A stretch of 64,000 bases of DNA from Thermosediminibacter oceani DSM 16646 (GTDB lineage: Bacteria > Bacillota > Thermosediminibacteria > Thermosediminibacterales > Thermosediminibacteraceae): assembly GCF_000144645.1 (NCBI RefSeq), contig NC_014377.1:2170001-2234000 (forward strand). The letters run 5' to 3'. A program made the translations under genes and the position numbers. The notes beneath the pieces are model-generated. The model had not been told where the DNA came from, searched no databases, and worked only from the letters and a program-made list of their open reading frames with translations. This document shows positions 26,569 through 35,179 of this stretch, piece after piece (the first letter of the stretch is position 1; every line of letters begins with the position of its first letter).

Positions 26569-27228
26569 TTGTCGGTGCTTTACAGCGCCTTCGGCGTTAT
26601 CGCCGGCACCCCGCTAGATACAAAGATGGGGGTCGATTTCATAAGAAAAAGGGGGTTTGAAGCGGTGGGGAAACCTGCCGCTTCAAACCCCGAAGAACAA
26701 AGCATGCTCCAGTTTCTGAATGCTGATGCTCTTACTCGAAAAGTGATCGCCATCATAGGCGATTTCCAAAAACTTGATATAAAAAATGTAATGATTTACT
26801 GCAATTCCCTTTCGGCGGCAATAGACCTCGAACTTGTAAAGCATGAATGTTCAGCTGTCAATATTGTAACACCGCTTCAAGTATACCGCAACCTGGCGTC
26901 AAGGTACAGGAGGCTGGTGGTCTGGGCAGCCAACGGCCGGTGCCTCCAGACCATTGAAAAAATCCTTTACGAGAATAACCCGGCAATTCAGATCATCGGC
27001 GTTTCCTTGCTGCCGGTAATCGTTGCAATTGAAAACCTTGAACGCCCGGAAACTATCGTTAAAAAATTCGATCTTGCGGATCTGGTATTCAAAGGCTTCA
27101 ACCCGGAGGGGCTGGTTCTGGGCTGCACCCATCTGCCCTATTTGAAAGAAAAGCTTGAAGAAATATTTAGCGCGCCCGTCATCGACCCGGCGGAGGAAAT
27201 GCTAAGAGATCCGGTTTTTGCAGGTTAA
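26569..27228 (+). CDS. Asp/Glu racemase-superfamily protein
   Basis: 219 residues from TTG 26569 (GGGGTG 8 nt upstream); GTG 26560 is a less likely alternative. The two cysteine motifs of the Asp/Glu/hydantoin racemase fold are present: MIYCNSLSAA and LGCTHLPY. The typical N-terminal GxxAGxxxA region is shortened (YSAFGVIAGTPLDTKMG). It is only 15 nt behind metQ with no terminator between, so it is probably the last gene of the SAM-controlled operon. Substrate is not evident; a racemase or sulfur-amino-acid-related lyase are options. Confidence 0.75.
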   Translation: MSVLYSAFGVIAGTPLDTKMGVDFIRKRGFEAVGKPAASNPEEQSMLQFLNADALTRKVIAIIGDFQKLDIKNVMIYCNSLSAAIDLELVKHECSAVNIVTPLQVYRNLASRYRRLVVWAANGRCLQTIEKILYENNPAIQIIGVSLLPVIVAIENLERPETIVKKFDLADLVFKGFNPEGLVLGCTHLPYLKEKLEEIFSAPVIDPAEEMLRDPVFAG

Positions 27229-28235
27229 ATACACTTCAGCATTAATTTAACCAGGGCGGCTTCCCGGGTATCGGTTCCAGTAGATATTGCCCCAGCCTCT
27301 AGTGCTTTCCTTCCGACCTCGTACAGCGTGAGGTCCACCCCTTCGAAGGGCACCTGGGTGGTGACTGCAACGGTAATACCCGAATCGATGAGCTCCCGGA
27401 TGGCAGGCAGCAGGTTGCGGGGATTGCGGAAGGTTACGCCGCCGGCTCCGAAGCTCTCGATCAGCACCGAATGGTATCCCTTTTCTTTTGCTACGAGCAG
27501 CACTTCGGGCTCTATGCCCGGGTATAGCTTGATGAGAAGCACCCTCGGGTCCGGCTCGCCGCAGAGGGCCACCGGCCCACCGGCTGCTTTTTCCCGGCTC
27601 CTTCCGGCTTTTTGCGCCAGCAAATCCCAAACCTCTGAAATGCGCCTTGCTTCGGCGGCGAGGGCCTCCTCGTCCCATTCGATGATGTCCCCCACGACCC
27701 TGCCGGCTAAAGGGGCGTTAACGCTGTGGAAAGCGTCGAAGCTCTTGGACTTCAGCTTTGCAGCCCTGTCGCCGAAGATTATCCTGCCGTCGAACACCAC
27801 GAAGACTCCGGGCCTGCCGGAGGCAGCCACCCTGAAGCTGTCCATCAGGTTTTTCCCGGCGTCGCTGTTTTCCTCGCCTATGGACTTTTGGGCGCCGGTC
27901 AGCACCACCGGTTTCTTCAGGTATGTAAGCATGTATGTCAAAGCCGCCGAAGTATAGGCCATGGTATCGGTGCCGTGGGAGACCACCACGCCGTCGAATT
28001 CAAAAAGCGTTCTTTCGACTTCCCGGGCAATGGTAACCCAGTCTTCGGGCTGCATGTTGGAGCTGTCTATGTTCATTATCAGCCTGCCCTCGATGTCGGC
28101 AAGTGAAGAAAGGCCCGGCACCAGCTCCAGCATTTCCCTTTCGGTGAAGGCGGGCCTAAGACCCTCGGGGCCGGGGACCGATGCGATGGTGCCGCCCGTG
28201 GCAAGAAACGCAATCTTTTTCTTTTGTCCGTTCAA
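27225..28235 (-). CDS. L-asparaginase (type I/II family)
   Basis: 336 residues from TTG 28235 (GGAGG 9 nt upstream). Active-site threonine motif FLATGGTIAS near the N-terminus and the second motif VVSHGTDTMAYTSAAL are intact; Lys of the catalytic set is in LTGAQKSIG. It hydrolyses asparagine to aspartate and ammonia. No signal peptide, so cytosolic. It overlaps the convergent racemase gene by 4 nt. Confidence 0.95.
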   Translation of the reverse strand: MNGQKKKIAFLATGGTIASVPGPEGLRPAFTEREMLELVPGLSSLADIEGRLIMNIDSSNMQPEDWVTIAREVERTLFEFDGVVVSHGTDTMAYTSAALTYMLTYLKKPVVLTGAQKSIGEENSDAGKNLMDSFRVAASGRPGVFVVFDGRIIFGDRAAKLKSKSFDAFHSVNAPLAGRVVGDIIEWDEEALAAEARRISEVWDLLAQKAGRSREKAAGGPVALCGEPDPRVLLIKLYPGIEPEVLLVAKEKGYHSVLIESFGAGGVTFRNPRNLLPAIRELIDSGITVAVTTQVPFEGVDLTLYEVGRKALEAGAISTGTDTREAALVKLMLKCI

Positions 28236-28275
28236 GCCCGATTACCTCCTTTTTGTAATCTATTATACCGCAATT

Positions 28276-28308
28276 AAGCCGCCGGATGTAACCGGCGGCT
28301 TTTTTTTT
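28276..28308 (+). terminator. Plus-strand terminator behind the asparaginase gene
   Basis: AAGCCGCCGG and CCGGCGGCTT (10-bp stem, ATGTAA loop) followed by nine Ts on the plus strand. Both flanking genes are on the minus strand, where the hairpin is followed only by AATTGCGG. It can end transcripts coming through from the met operon. Confidence 0.85.
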
Positions 28309-28347
28309 ATTATTTCGCTATCTTTAAACCGCAAAGGTGACCTGACT

Positions 28348-29598
28348 TTATTTTGTCTCATCTACTCTTTTCTTCCCGTAGAATATATCCCTATCCAGTT
28401 CGCCCAGTGCATTTGCCGCGATCACACCACCCAAGGGATCGCCGACGACGTTGAGCATGGTGTTGGGCATGTCTATAAGCCTGTATATACCGGCTATCCA
28501 GGGTACGACGGTCATGGGCAGGCCCATTGTTTGCAGGAGAGTCGCCGCCAGCACCACAGCTCCGCCGGGCACCGAGGCGCCTCCGGACCCCAATATCATT
28601 CCCATGACAATCGTCGTTACCAGCGTAACGGGTGTGAGCTCCATTCCGTACATCTGAGAAACCCAAAGGACGTAGATCGGCAATTCGGCGGCTATGGCGT
28701 GCTGGTTAATTGCGGCCCCAATGGGCATGATGAGGTTCACCATATCTTCAGGCACACCGAGGCGCTTTTTGCTGACTTCCATGGCAACCGGAAGCGTAGC
28801 GGCGGAAGAACAGGTGGTGAATGCTACCACCATGGCCGGGTATACGTTCCTGTAGTATTGAATCGGGTTCAGTCTTAGATAGAAGATCAGTATCAACGGG
28901 TAAATCACAAACATGATCGTGGCGTAGGTAATGTACTGGGTAAGCACCATTTTGGCAAGGGACCCGAGAACAGTGGTACCCGTCGTCCCGGTAATGGCCG
29001 CCATCAGGGCGAAGACGCCGTATGGGGTGAATTCCATGATCATGCTCGTTAATTTCATACTAAGCTCGGCACCGGATTGGAAGAAATTCCTCATGAACCT
29101 GCCCGCATCAGTCTCGCCCATGAAAGCTGCGGCGATGCCGACAAGGATAGCGAGAATTACTACCTGGATCATTTCGTAGTTGGCAAAGGCCGCTACCACG
29201 TTGTCGGGAATCCATTTGACAAACGCCTGCAGGATATCAACTTGACCAAATTCAGCGGGTTTTTCCGCCAGCTTGATACCTGCGCCGGGTTTGATTATCG
29301 CAGCCCACGTCAAACCCGTAGCAGCTGACAACAACGTGGATAAGGCCCAGTACATTAGGAAAATACTCCCTATTTTCTTGAACCTGGACAGGTTAACGAT
29401 ACCAGAGGCCCCCGTGGTGATGGAGAAGAATATCACAGGCAAAGCCACCATTTTTAAGAGCCTGATGAAAATGGTTCCGATCGGTTCCAGGACCGCAATT
29501 TCGGGCCCCACAATAAAACCTATGAGTGCGCCGAGAATCATGGCAATGGTGATTTTGTTGGCAAGGCTTACCCTGCCGTACCAGGATCTAAAACCCAT
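28348..29598 (-). CDS. Dicarboxylate/glutamate:cation symporter (DAACS family)
   Basis: 416 residues with about eight transmembrane helices and two re-entrant loops. Family motifs: the serine-rich AFTTCSSAATLPVAM and the later IMGMILGSGGASVPGGAVVLAA, with GVIAANALGELDRDIF at the end. GltP/GltT-type proteins import glutamate, aspartate or C4-dicarboxylates with protons or sodium. Neighbours (asparaginase, racemases) fit amino-acid use. Confidence 0.95.
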   Translation of the reverse strand: MGFRSWYGRVSLANKITIAMILGALIGFIVGPEIAVLEPIGTIFIRLLKMVALPVIFFSITTGASGIVNLSRFKKIGSIFLMYWALSTLLSAATGLTWAAIIKPGAGIKLAEKPAEFGQVDILQAFVKWIPDNVVAAFANYEMIQVVILAILVGIAAAFMGETDAGRFMRNFFQSGAELSMKLTSMIMEFTPYGVFALMAAITGTTGTTVLGSLAKMVLTQYITYATIMFVIYPLILIFYLRLNPIQYYRNVYPAMVVAFTTCSSAATLPVAMEVSKKRLGVPEDMVNLIMPIGAAINQHAIAAELPIYVLWVSQMYGMELTPVTLVTTIVMGMILGSGGASVPGGAVVLAATLLQTMGLPMTVVPWIAGIYRLIDMPNTMLNVVGDPLGGVIAANALGELDRDIFYGKKRVDETK

Positions 29599-29740
29599 AA
29601 TAAAAACCCCCCTTCATTAATATTCATATAATATAATAATTATTATATCACAATTTAAGCAAAATCCTCAATTTCCAGAGAATTATTTTTAAAACCTTTC
29701 TAAGGGGGTCTTCATTGAAAAGACTTTAAAGTTGTCGTTA

Positions 29741-30562
29741 TTATCTACCCGCTCCCGTTTCCGGGTCTATGACGCTTATGGGGTCGATGGAGCGATTGAG
29801 AAACCTTTCCCCCACTTCTTTAAATTTTGCCGGATTGTCGCTCACAAAATAGCGGTAAGTTGCAGGACCACCTCCGGTTCTCGCCAGGGATTTCTCCCGG
29901 AGCAAGCGGGCCACTTCCCTGGCCGTCTCCATGGCGGAATCCACCAAAAAAACTTGATCGCCCATCACCTTTCTAAGGGTGGGTTTCAAAAGAGGGTAGT
30001 GGGTGCAGGCCAGAACCAGCGTATCTATGCCCTCTTTTTTTAGCGGCCCCAGATAAGTGCGGGCGGCAAAAACTGCGGCTTCGTTGTCCAGCCATCCCTC
30101 TTCCACCAGGGGTACGAACATGGGGCAGGCCCGGGAAAAAATCTTTATGCTACTGTTGAGACGGTGAATCGCTTTTATGTACGCCCCGCTGTTGATGGTC
30201 CGTTCGGTGCCTATAACTCCCACTACGCCGTTAACTGTAGCGTTTACGGCCGCCCTGGCACCGGGCTCTATTACCCCCACCACCGGCACCGGCACGGCCT
30301 GCTGGAGCTCGTCAAGACAGGTAGCGCTCACCGTGTTGCAGGCGATAACTATCATCTTCACTGCCTGCTTCATGAGAAAATTGACGCCCTCGAAGGCAAA
30401 TCGGGTTATGGTCTCTTTTGACTTGGAGCCGTATGGAACCCTCGCCGTATCTCCGAAGTACACCAGGTTCTCGCCGGGCAAATGGTTCATTATTTCCCGC
30501 GCTACGGTAAGGCCCCCGATACCGGAATCAAAAATTCCTATGGGCCTTTCGTTTGTATCCAT
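29741..30562 (-). CDS. murI: Glutamate racemase
   Basis: 273 residues from ATG 30562 (GAGGTG 6 nt upstream). IGIFDSGIGGLTVAREI, the first catalytic Cys in VIACNTVSATC, and the second in LVLACTHYPLL are intact. It makes D-glutamate for peptidoglycan in the cytosol. Monocistronic or with the propeller protein gene downstream. Confidence 0.97.
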   Translation of the reverse strand: MDTNERPIGIFDSGIGGLTVAREIMNHLPGENLVYFGDTARVPYGSKSKETITRFAFEGVNFLMKQAVKMIVIACNTVSATCLDELQQAVPVPVVGVIEPGARAAVNATVNGVVGVIGTERTINSGAYIKAIHRLNSSIKIFSRACPMFVPLVEEGWLDNEAAVFAARTYLGPLKKEGIDTLVLACTHYPLLKPTLRKVMGDQVFLVDSAMETAREVARLLREKSLARTGGGPATYRYFVSDNPAKFKEVGERFLNRSIDPISVIDPETGAGR

Positions 30563-30622
30563 CGTTCCCACCTCTTTGCATGCCTGTAAATATATTTACA
30601 GTTTACACCAAAAATAAAATGA

Positions 30623-31864
30623 TTACAACGGCGAAAGCTCCCATAAGGAGTCCCCGGTGGCCACGTAAAGGTTCAGCCGGGCCTGAGCAAGACAAGTTAT
30701 TTTTTCCCCTTCGAAGTATGTCTTCGCTTCCCGCCCGGCGGGGTCCAGCGCAAAGAGACCGGAGTCGGTTCCTATAAATACCGCATCTTTACAGACAATG
30801 GGCGGCATTGTGGGAGCGGCTTTTATTTCTTTTTCCCACTTCAACCTCCCGTCGTTGGGGTCCAGGGCCATGATTATGCCGCTTAAGGTTACTGTTATCA
30901 AGCTGTCTTTACAAAAAGCCGGCGGCATTATTTCCTCCGCAAACTTTTTCTTCCACAGGATTTGACCGGTGAGGGCGTTTAAGGCGTAAAGGCCCGCATC
31001 CCGGGTTACCGCAAATACTCTGCCCTCGAAGACCGCCGTCGGGTCCTTGACCGGTTCGGCGGTCCTTGCTTTCCAGTAGAGCAGGCCCTTTCCGTCCAGG
31101 CAGTAAATGTGCCGGTCGTAAGAGCCGAAATAAACCAGGTCGTAGGCCGCGGCCGGGGGCGAACATACGGCGCTGCCGGTCCTGTAGCGCCAGAGCGTCT
31201 CTCCCCTTCCGTCTAAGGCGTAAATCGATCCGCCGGTTGAAGCTGCGTAGATGATACCCCGGCATACCGCCACCGGGGAGGCGAAGTGATCCCGGTCTAT
31301 CTTATTTTGTATTTTGCCGGAATGGGCGTCGACCACAACCAGCTCGCCGGCGGGAATCAGAATAAAGTCGGAGGTCACCGTAGCGCATGAGAGGGGTGTG
31401 AAATCCTTATTTCTCCAGAGCACTTTTCTTTTCTGCAGGTCCAAGGCTTCAAGGTAACCTCCGGCGGCGATATAAAGCACATTCCTGCGGGCGCTGAGGC
31501 TCACCGGTTCCTGTATTTTTCGTATTCTCGAGACTTTTAGATTATTTGACAGGGGAACGGGGGCGTAACCGGTATGGCAAAAATCCTTCTGGTACGTTAG
31601 CCATTCGCCGGCACCGCCTTTTTCAATTTCGCTCAAAATCTTAAAAAACTTTTCGCCGGCGATACCGGTGGGTTTATCTTTAAAATGGTGCTGAAACATC
31701 CTAACGGCGCGCTCGGTCTCCGGCCCGAATACGCCGTCCACCCTGCCGCAGTAAAGGCCCAACCACTTTAGGCCCTGCTGCAGCCGCCTTACATCGGTGC
31801 CCCTGATGTAAGGCTTCTTTTTTTTAAGTTCCCTGCTGCCCAGATCGACCTGAGGCAGCCTCAC
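30623..31864 (-). CDS. Peptidoglycan-binding domain fused to a PQQ-like beta-propeller
   Basis: 413 residues from GTG 31864, picked because AGGTGG lies 7-10 nt before it; ATG 31942 would add 26 residues but has no ribosome site. Residues about 20-78 are a PG_binding_1 domain (YIRGTDVRRLQQGLKWLGLYCGRVDGVFGPETERAV). The rest is a seven- to eight-bladed propeller with repeats such as YIAAGGYLEALDLQKRKVLW, IYALDGRGETLWRYRTG, IYCLDGKGLLYWKARTA. No signal peptide is visible, which is odd for a wall-binding protein. Possibly a spore or envelope assembly factor; function unknown. Confidence 0.82.
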   Translation of the reverse strand: MRLPQVDLGSRELKKKKPYIRGTDVRRLQQGLKWLGLYCGRVDGVFGPETERAVRMFQHHFKDKPTGIAGEKFFKILSEIEKGGAGEWLTYQKDFCHTGYAPVPLSNNLKVSRIRKIQEPVSLSARRNVLYIAAGGYLEALDLQKRKVLWRNKDFTPLSCATVTSDFILIPAGELVVVDAHSGKIQNKIDRDHFASPVAVCRGIIYAASTGGSIYALDGRGETLWRYRTGSAVCSPPAAAYDLVYFGSYDRHIYCLDGKGLLYWKARTAEPVKDPTAVFEGRVFAVTRDAGLYALNALTGQILWKKKFAEEIMPPAFCKDSLITVTLSGIIMALDPNDGRLKWEKEIKAAPTMPPIVCKDAVFIGTDSGLFALDPAGREAKTYFEGEKITCLAQARLNLYVATGDSLWELSPL

Positions 31865-31965
31865 GCTATCACCACCTTCCGGCCGGAAAACGTGCATCCA
31901 GCCTTTGACGCAAGTTTTTTCCCATACTCTTAGCTTATTCATTGATAAATTATTTGGTGAAAAAT

Positions 31966-31993
31966 AGAAAACCAGGGTTAAAAAACCCTGGTT
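31966..31993 (-). terminator. Terminator of the SASP gene
   Basis: AACCAGGGTT and AACCCTGGTT with a four-base loop; T-run TTTTCTATTTTT on the minus strand. Confidence 0.85.
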
Positions 31994-32016
31994 GTGCGCC
32001 TTTTTCGGGAGTTCCG

Positions 32017-32211
32017 TTATTGGGTGTTGTTTCTGGCGTAGTCTTCCATGAGCATCCTCTCGGCTCGCTCAATGGCAAGTCTTACCAGGTTGCCGCAGTT
32101 TCTGGAAGACACGCCGCCCCAGCCCTCTCTCGCGACGATATCCGCCACCCCCATTTCTTTTGCAAGTTCGTACTTGAGGGCCTCAGACATCACGCCGCGT
32201 CGACGGGCCAT
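32017..32211 (-). CDS. Small acid-soluble spore protein, alpha/beta type
   Basis: 64 residues: LKYELAKEMGV and WGGVSSRNCGNLVRLAIERAE are the conserved blocks of alpha/beta SASPs, which coat spore DNA and protect it from UV. The ribosome site AAGGAGGG is strong. Own terminator; expected to be made in the forespore under sigma-G. Confidence 0.95.
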   Translation of the reverse strand: MARRRGVMSEALKYELAKEMGVADIVAREGWGGVSSRNCGNLVRLAIERAERMLMEDYARNNTQ

Positions 32212-32325
32212 AAAACTCCCTCCTTAAAATTTTTTACGCACACTATTATATTGCATTTTAACACAAAAATTTATGTTGCAAAAAATCAAGCATAATATCC
32301 ATTTTTTTCTAAATATATAAGATAT

Positions 32326-32350
32326 AAGCCTCTCAATCCTGGAGAGGCTT
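32326..32350 (-). terminator. Terminator of the decarboxylase gene
   Basis: AAGCCTCTC and GAGAGGCTT around ATCCTGG's complement; weak T-rich tail on the minus strand. Confidence 0.7.
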
Positions 32351-32358
32351 TAAGACTT

Positions 32359-33867
32359 TCATCTTGCCTGTCCGACCGTGCGGTAATACTTAACTTCCAT
32401 GCCTTCCCGGTCGGCCAGCACTTTTATGAAGTTGGCCTCCGGGTCCTCGGTGCCCTGCAGGTGGCAGCCTTCGGCCTTCAAAGCTTTGGCGTATTCTATT
32501 ATTTCCGCGGTTATGCGCTCGCCCGGGCATACTATTGGGATACCCGGCGGGTAGGCCATCAGCATTTCGGCGCTTATCTCGCCCTCGGACTCCTCCAGAG
32601 GCACCACCCTCTTGTCGCTGTAGAAGGCGAATCTGGGCGAAACCACCAGCTCCTGGTTTTCCGGCAGGCTGGCAGCTATTTTGATGACGTTCTTGCGCCC
32701 GTATTTTTGAGCTATATCCCTGATTGCATTGACGAGGGCTGTGAGGCTCTCCTCGTTGTCGCCAATGGCGCCAACCGCCAGCACGTTGTAAAGGTCCGAC
32801 AGCTCCACCTGGATGTGGTATTCGTACTTGAGGATCTTTTCGACTTCAAAGCCGGAAAGCCCCAGCTCGCGCACGTTTATGGCAAGTTTGGTGGGATCGT
32901 AGGCGAAGCACCCTTCGGTGCCTTCCACTTCCCTTCCCACTACGTATATCCCTTCGATCCTGTTCATCTCCCGCCGGGCCCCTTCGCAGAGTTTTATGGT
33001 CCTGTCCAGCATTTCCCTGCCTTGGAGGGCGATCTGCTTGCGGGCCACGTCCAGCGAAGCCATCAGCGGGTAGGAAGGGCTCGTAGTCTGGGTCAGGTTC
33101 ATGGCGGCCTTCACCCTCTTGTCGTCCACCAGCTTGCTCTTGACCAGGAGTATGGAGCTTTGGGTCATGGAGCCCACCAGTTTATGGACGCTGGCGGCGC
33201 TCATGTCGGCCCCGGCTTCCATGGCCGAAAGCGGCAGATCAGGGTGGAAGGCGAAATGAGCTCCGTGGGCCTCGTCCACTAGCACGGGCTTGCCGAAGGA
33301 ATGAGCGATTTCGACGATTTCCCTCAGGTTCGAGGCAACCCCGTAATAGGTGGGATTTATTACAAAAACGGCTTTTGCGTTGGGGTGCTCCACCAAAGCA
33401 CGCCTCACGCTTTCTGGCGTTATGCCCATTGCTATGCCAAGGTAGTCGTCGATAACCGGCTTTATATAAACTGGCCTCGCACCGCTGAGTATCAAAGCTC
33501 CCACCACCGAGCGGTGGGCGTTGCGCGGGATTATTATCTCGTCGCCGGGCCCGGCCACCGATAGTATCATGGCCTGAATGCCCGAAGTGGTGCCGTTTAC
33601 CAGGAAGTGGGCGTGGTCGGCGCCGAAAGCGTCGGCTGCCAGTTCTTCCGCCCTCTTGATGACACCTAACGGATTGCACACATTGTCTAGTTCCAGGATA
33701 CCTGCGGTGACGTCAATGGCCAGGATATTGTCTCCCACAAATTCCCTGAATTCGGGTATTCCCCTGCCGCCCTTGTGTCCGGGTACATGGAAGGATATGG
33801 TCCTGTCCTGTACGTATTTTTTCAGTGCGGTAAAAAGCGGCGTTTCCTGCTGCTCTTCTCTTTTCAT
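32359..33867 (-). CDS. Orn/Lys/Arg decarboxylase (SpeA/YaaO-like)
   Basis: 502 residues from ATG 33867 (GGGAGGGTG upstream). Fold I PLP enzyme: SFHVPGHKGG at the start, VNGTTSGIQAM, DEAHGAHFAFHP, and PLP lysine in ASVHKLVGSMTQ; the C-terminal domain has YPPGIPIVCPGERI. The size and motifs match the Gram-positive arginine/lysine decarboxylases that lack the N-terminal wing of enterobacterial enzymes. It would give agmatine or cadaverine; substrate is not decided by sequence alone. Confidence 0.92.
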   Translation of the reverse strand: MKREEQQETPLFTALKKYVQDRTISFHVPGHKGGRGIPEFREFVGDNILAIDVTAGILELDNVCNPLGVIKRAEELAADAFGADHAHFLVNGTTSGIQAMILSVAGPGDEIIIPRNAHRSVVGALILSGARPVYIKPVIDDYLGIAMGITPESVRRALVEHPNAKAVFVINPTYYGVASNLREIVEIAHSFGKPVLVDEAHGAHFAFHPDLPLSAMEAGADMSAASVHKLVGSMTQSSILLVKSKLVDDKRVKAAMNLTQTTSPSYPLMASLDVARKQIALQGREMLDRTIKLCEGARREMNRIEGIYVVGREVEGTEGCFAYDPTKLAINVRELGLSGFEVEKILKYEYHIQVELSDLYNVLAVGAIGDNEESLTALVNAIRDIAQKYGRKNVIKIAASLPENQELVVSPRFAFYSDKRVVPLEESEGEISAEMLMAYPPGIPIVCPGERITAEIIEYAKALKAEGCHLQGTEDPEANFIKVLADREGMEVKYYRTVGQAR

Positions 33868-34113
33868 CGCAGTCACCCTCCCTTCATTAATCGAACATAC
33901 TAATTAAAGCACAGAATCTGTTGAAATTCAATAAGAAAAGCAAAACAATATGTTAATTTTTTGTTAAGAAATAGAGAAAAAATGAACAATCCTTTTAAAG
34001 AACGATGTATAAGCACCATATTGGGTATAACGGAGGATACCGAGGTTATACGCCGGATAAAAGCCTTTAACGGGTGCAGGTACCCGGCTGCGAAGGATAC
34101 CGTCCGGTATGAG
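33868..34113. other. Intergenic stretch without recognisable genes
   Basis: AT-rich upstream region of the decarboxylase gene, then unclassified sequence up to the spoIIR terminator. A 62-codon plus-strand frame here lacks a ribosome site and runs through that terminator. Confidence 0.5.
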
Positions 34114-34140
34114 AAAAAGCCCGCGGCTCTGGGCCGGGGC
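34114..34140 (-). terminator. Terminator of spoIIR
   Basis: Minus-strand GCCCCGGC and GCCGCGGGC pair (one bulged C), followed by TTTTTCTC, about 45 nt after the spoIIR stop. Confidence 0.8.
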
Positions 34141-34183
34141 CTTGGTTAATGGCAGCCAAAGGCGCTTTTTAGCTATCCCTCGA

Positions 34184-35131
34184 TCAATTTTTAAAAGCGA
34201 GATTGAAGTTTTGCTGGATCCTGCTCCAAGCGGCCTGGAACCACTCTACAACTTTGAATCTCACCACTACCCGCTCGTGTTTTGGATTTTGGATGTCATC
34301 TGCGGCCGCCTTTTCATCCAGATTTTGGTTGTTATCTCCAGGCGACTCCTCTGCAAGATTTTGAGTGTTATCTATAGCCGTCACCTCTTCCCGATTTTGG
34401 ATGATAATTCTTTTCGTTTTCCCTTCCCCATTTTGGATGTTTTTTCTGGTTGGCTTGTTTTCTATAACTGGTTCTTTTTCCCGATCTTGGGTACTTTCTG
34501 TGGCCGGTTCGTCTTTTCGATTTTGGGTATTATCTATGGCCGCCATTTCTTCCGGTGTCAAAGTGCTGCTCAGTTTAATCTTTGCCTCTTCCCTGGCAAC
34601 CGCGTGGGTTATATCCACGAAGCAAAGCGGCGGAAACAGCACGCACCACCAGTTCTTGCCTTCCCCTCTTCCTATTATAATACGCAGGGCCTCGTATTCG
34701 CCCGCCGGCAGAGTAATAAATCCGTAAGTCTTCACGGGAAACGGGAACCTGCCGAAAAGCACCCTTACGCTGTGGTCCCTTCCGCTCTTTTTTATCTCCT
34801 TCCTTGCGATTTCCTCTATATCCTTCAGGTGAGCTTTAATATACTCCCTGCTGAGGTCAATATCCTCGACTTTCGAGAGGTCATTCTCAAGGGCCTTTAT
34901 AACCGCATCCCTGACCCTGAGCTTCAGTTCCTGGTCTTCCGGGGAATCGCTGTTGGCTACGACGTGCAGCCTGATTATCTTCGACGAGAGGTCCTCCACA
35001 TCTATCCCTGAAACCGCTTTTTCCCCCTCCAATCTACCTCCGGCGATTCCCGAACCGCCTACGACCGCGGCGAACAGGGCGAGAAGAATTATAGCGGTTG
35101 ATGCTATAACAGTTTTTCTGAAGAGCCCCAT
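34184..35131 (-). CDS. spoIIR: Stage II sporulation protein R with a repeat-rich C-terminal insert
   Basis: 315 residues; SpoIIR is usually about 200-230. N-terminal helix (about 8-28), then the conserved IIRLHVVANSDSPEDQELKLRVRDAV and the WWCVLFPPLCFVD block with its CVLFPPLC core. SpoIIR is secreted by the forespore to trigger SpoIIGA processing of pro-sigma-E. After residue 190 follows a low-complexity stretch of degenerate units like AIDNTQN-x5-EPA, TESTQDREKEPV, AIDNTQNLAEESP, GDNNQNLDEK, before the usual end VRFKVVEWFQ. The unit array is the reason for the extra length. Confidence 0.93.
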   Translation of the reverse strand: MGLFRKTVIASTAIILLALFAAVVGGSGIAGGRLEGEKAVSGIDVEDLSSKIIRLHVVANSDSPEDQELKLRVRDAVIKALENDLSKVEDIDLSREYIKAHLKDIEEIARKEIKKSGRDHSVRVLFGRFPFPVKTYGFITLPAGEYEALRIIIGRGEGKNWWCVLFPPLCFVDITHAVAREEAKIKLSSTLTPEEMAAIDNTQNRKDEPATESTQDREKEPVIENKPTRKNIQNGEGKTKRIIIQNREEVTAIDNTQNLAEESPGDNNQNLDEKAAADDIQNPKHERVVVRFKVVEWFQAAWSRIQQNFNLAFKN

Positions 35132-35179
35132 GGGTCCTCCCCCTTTATTGATAAGTTTTCATTCATCTAGATTATTCCC

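Noticed and set aside
28276-28308. Hairpin as terminator of the minus-strand symporter gene
   Set aside because: The T-run is on the plus-strand side; on the minus strand the stem is followed by AATTGCGG.
33961-34149. 62-codon plus-strand ORF
   Set aside because: No ribosome site, and it runs through the spoIIR terminator on the other strand.
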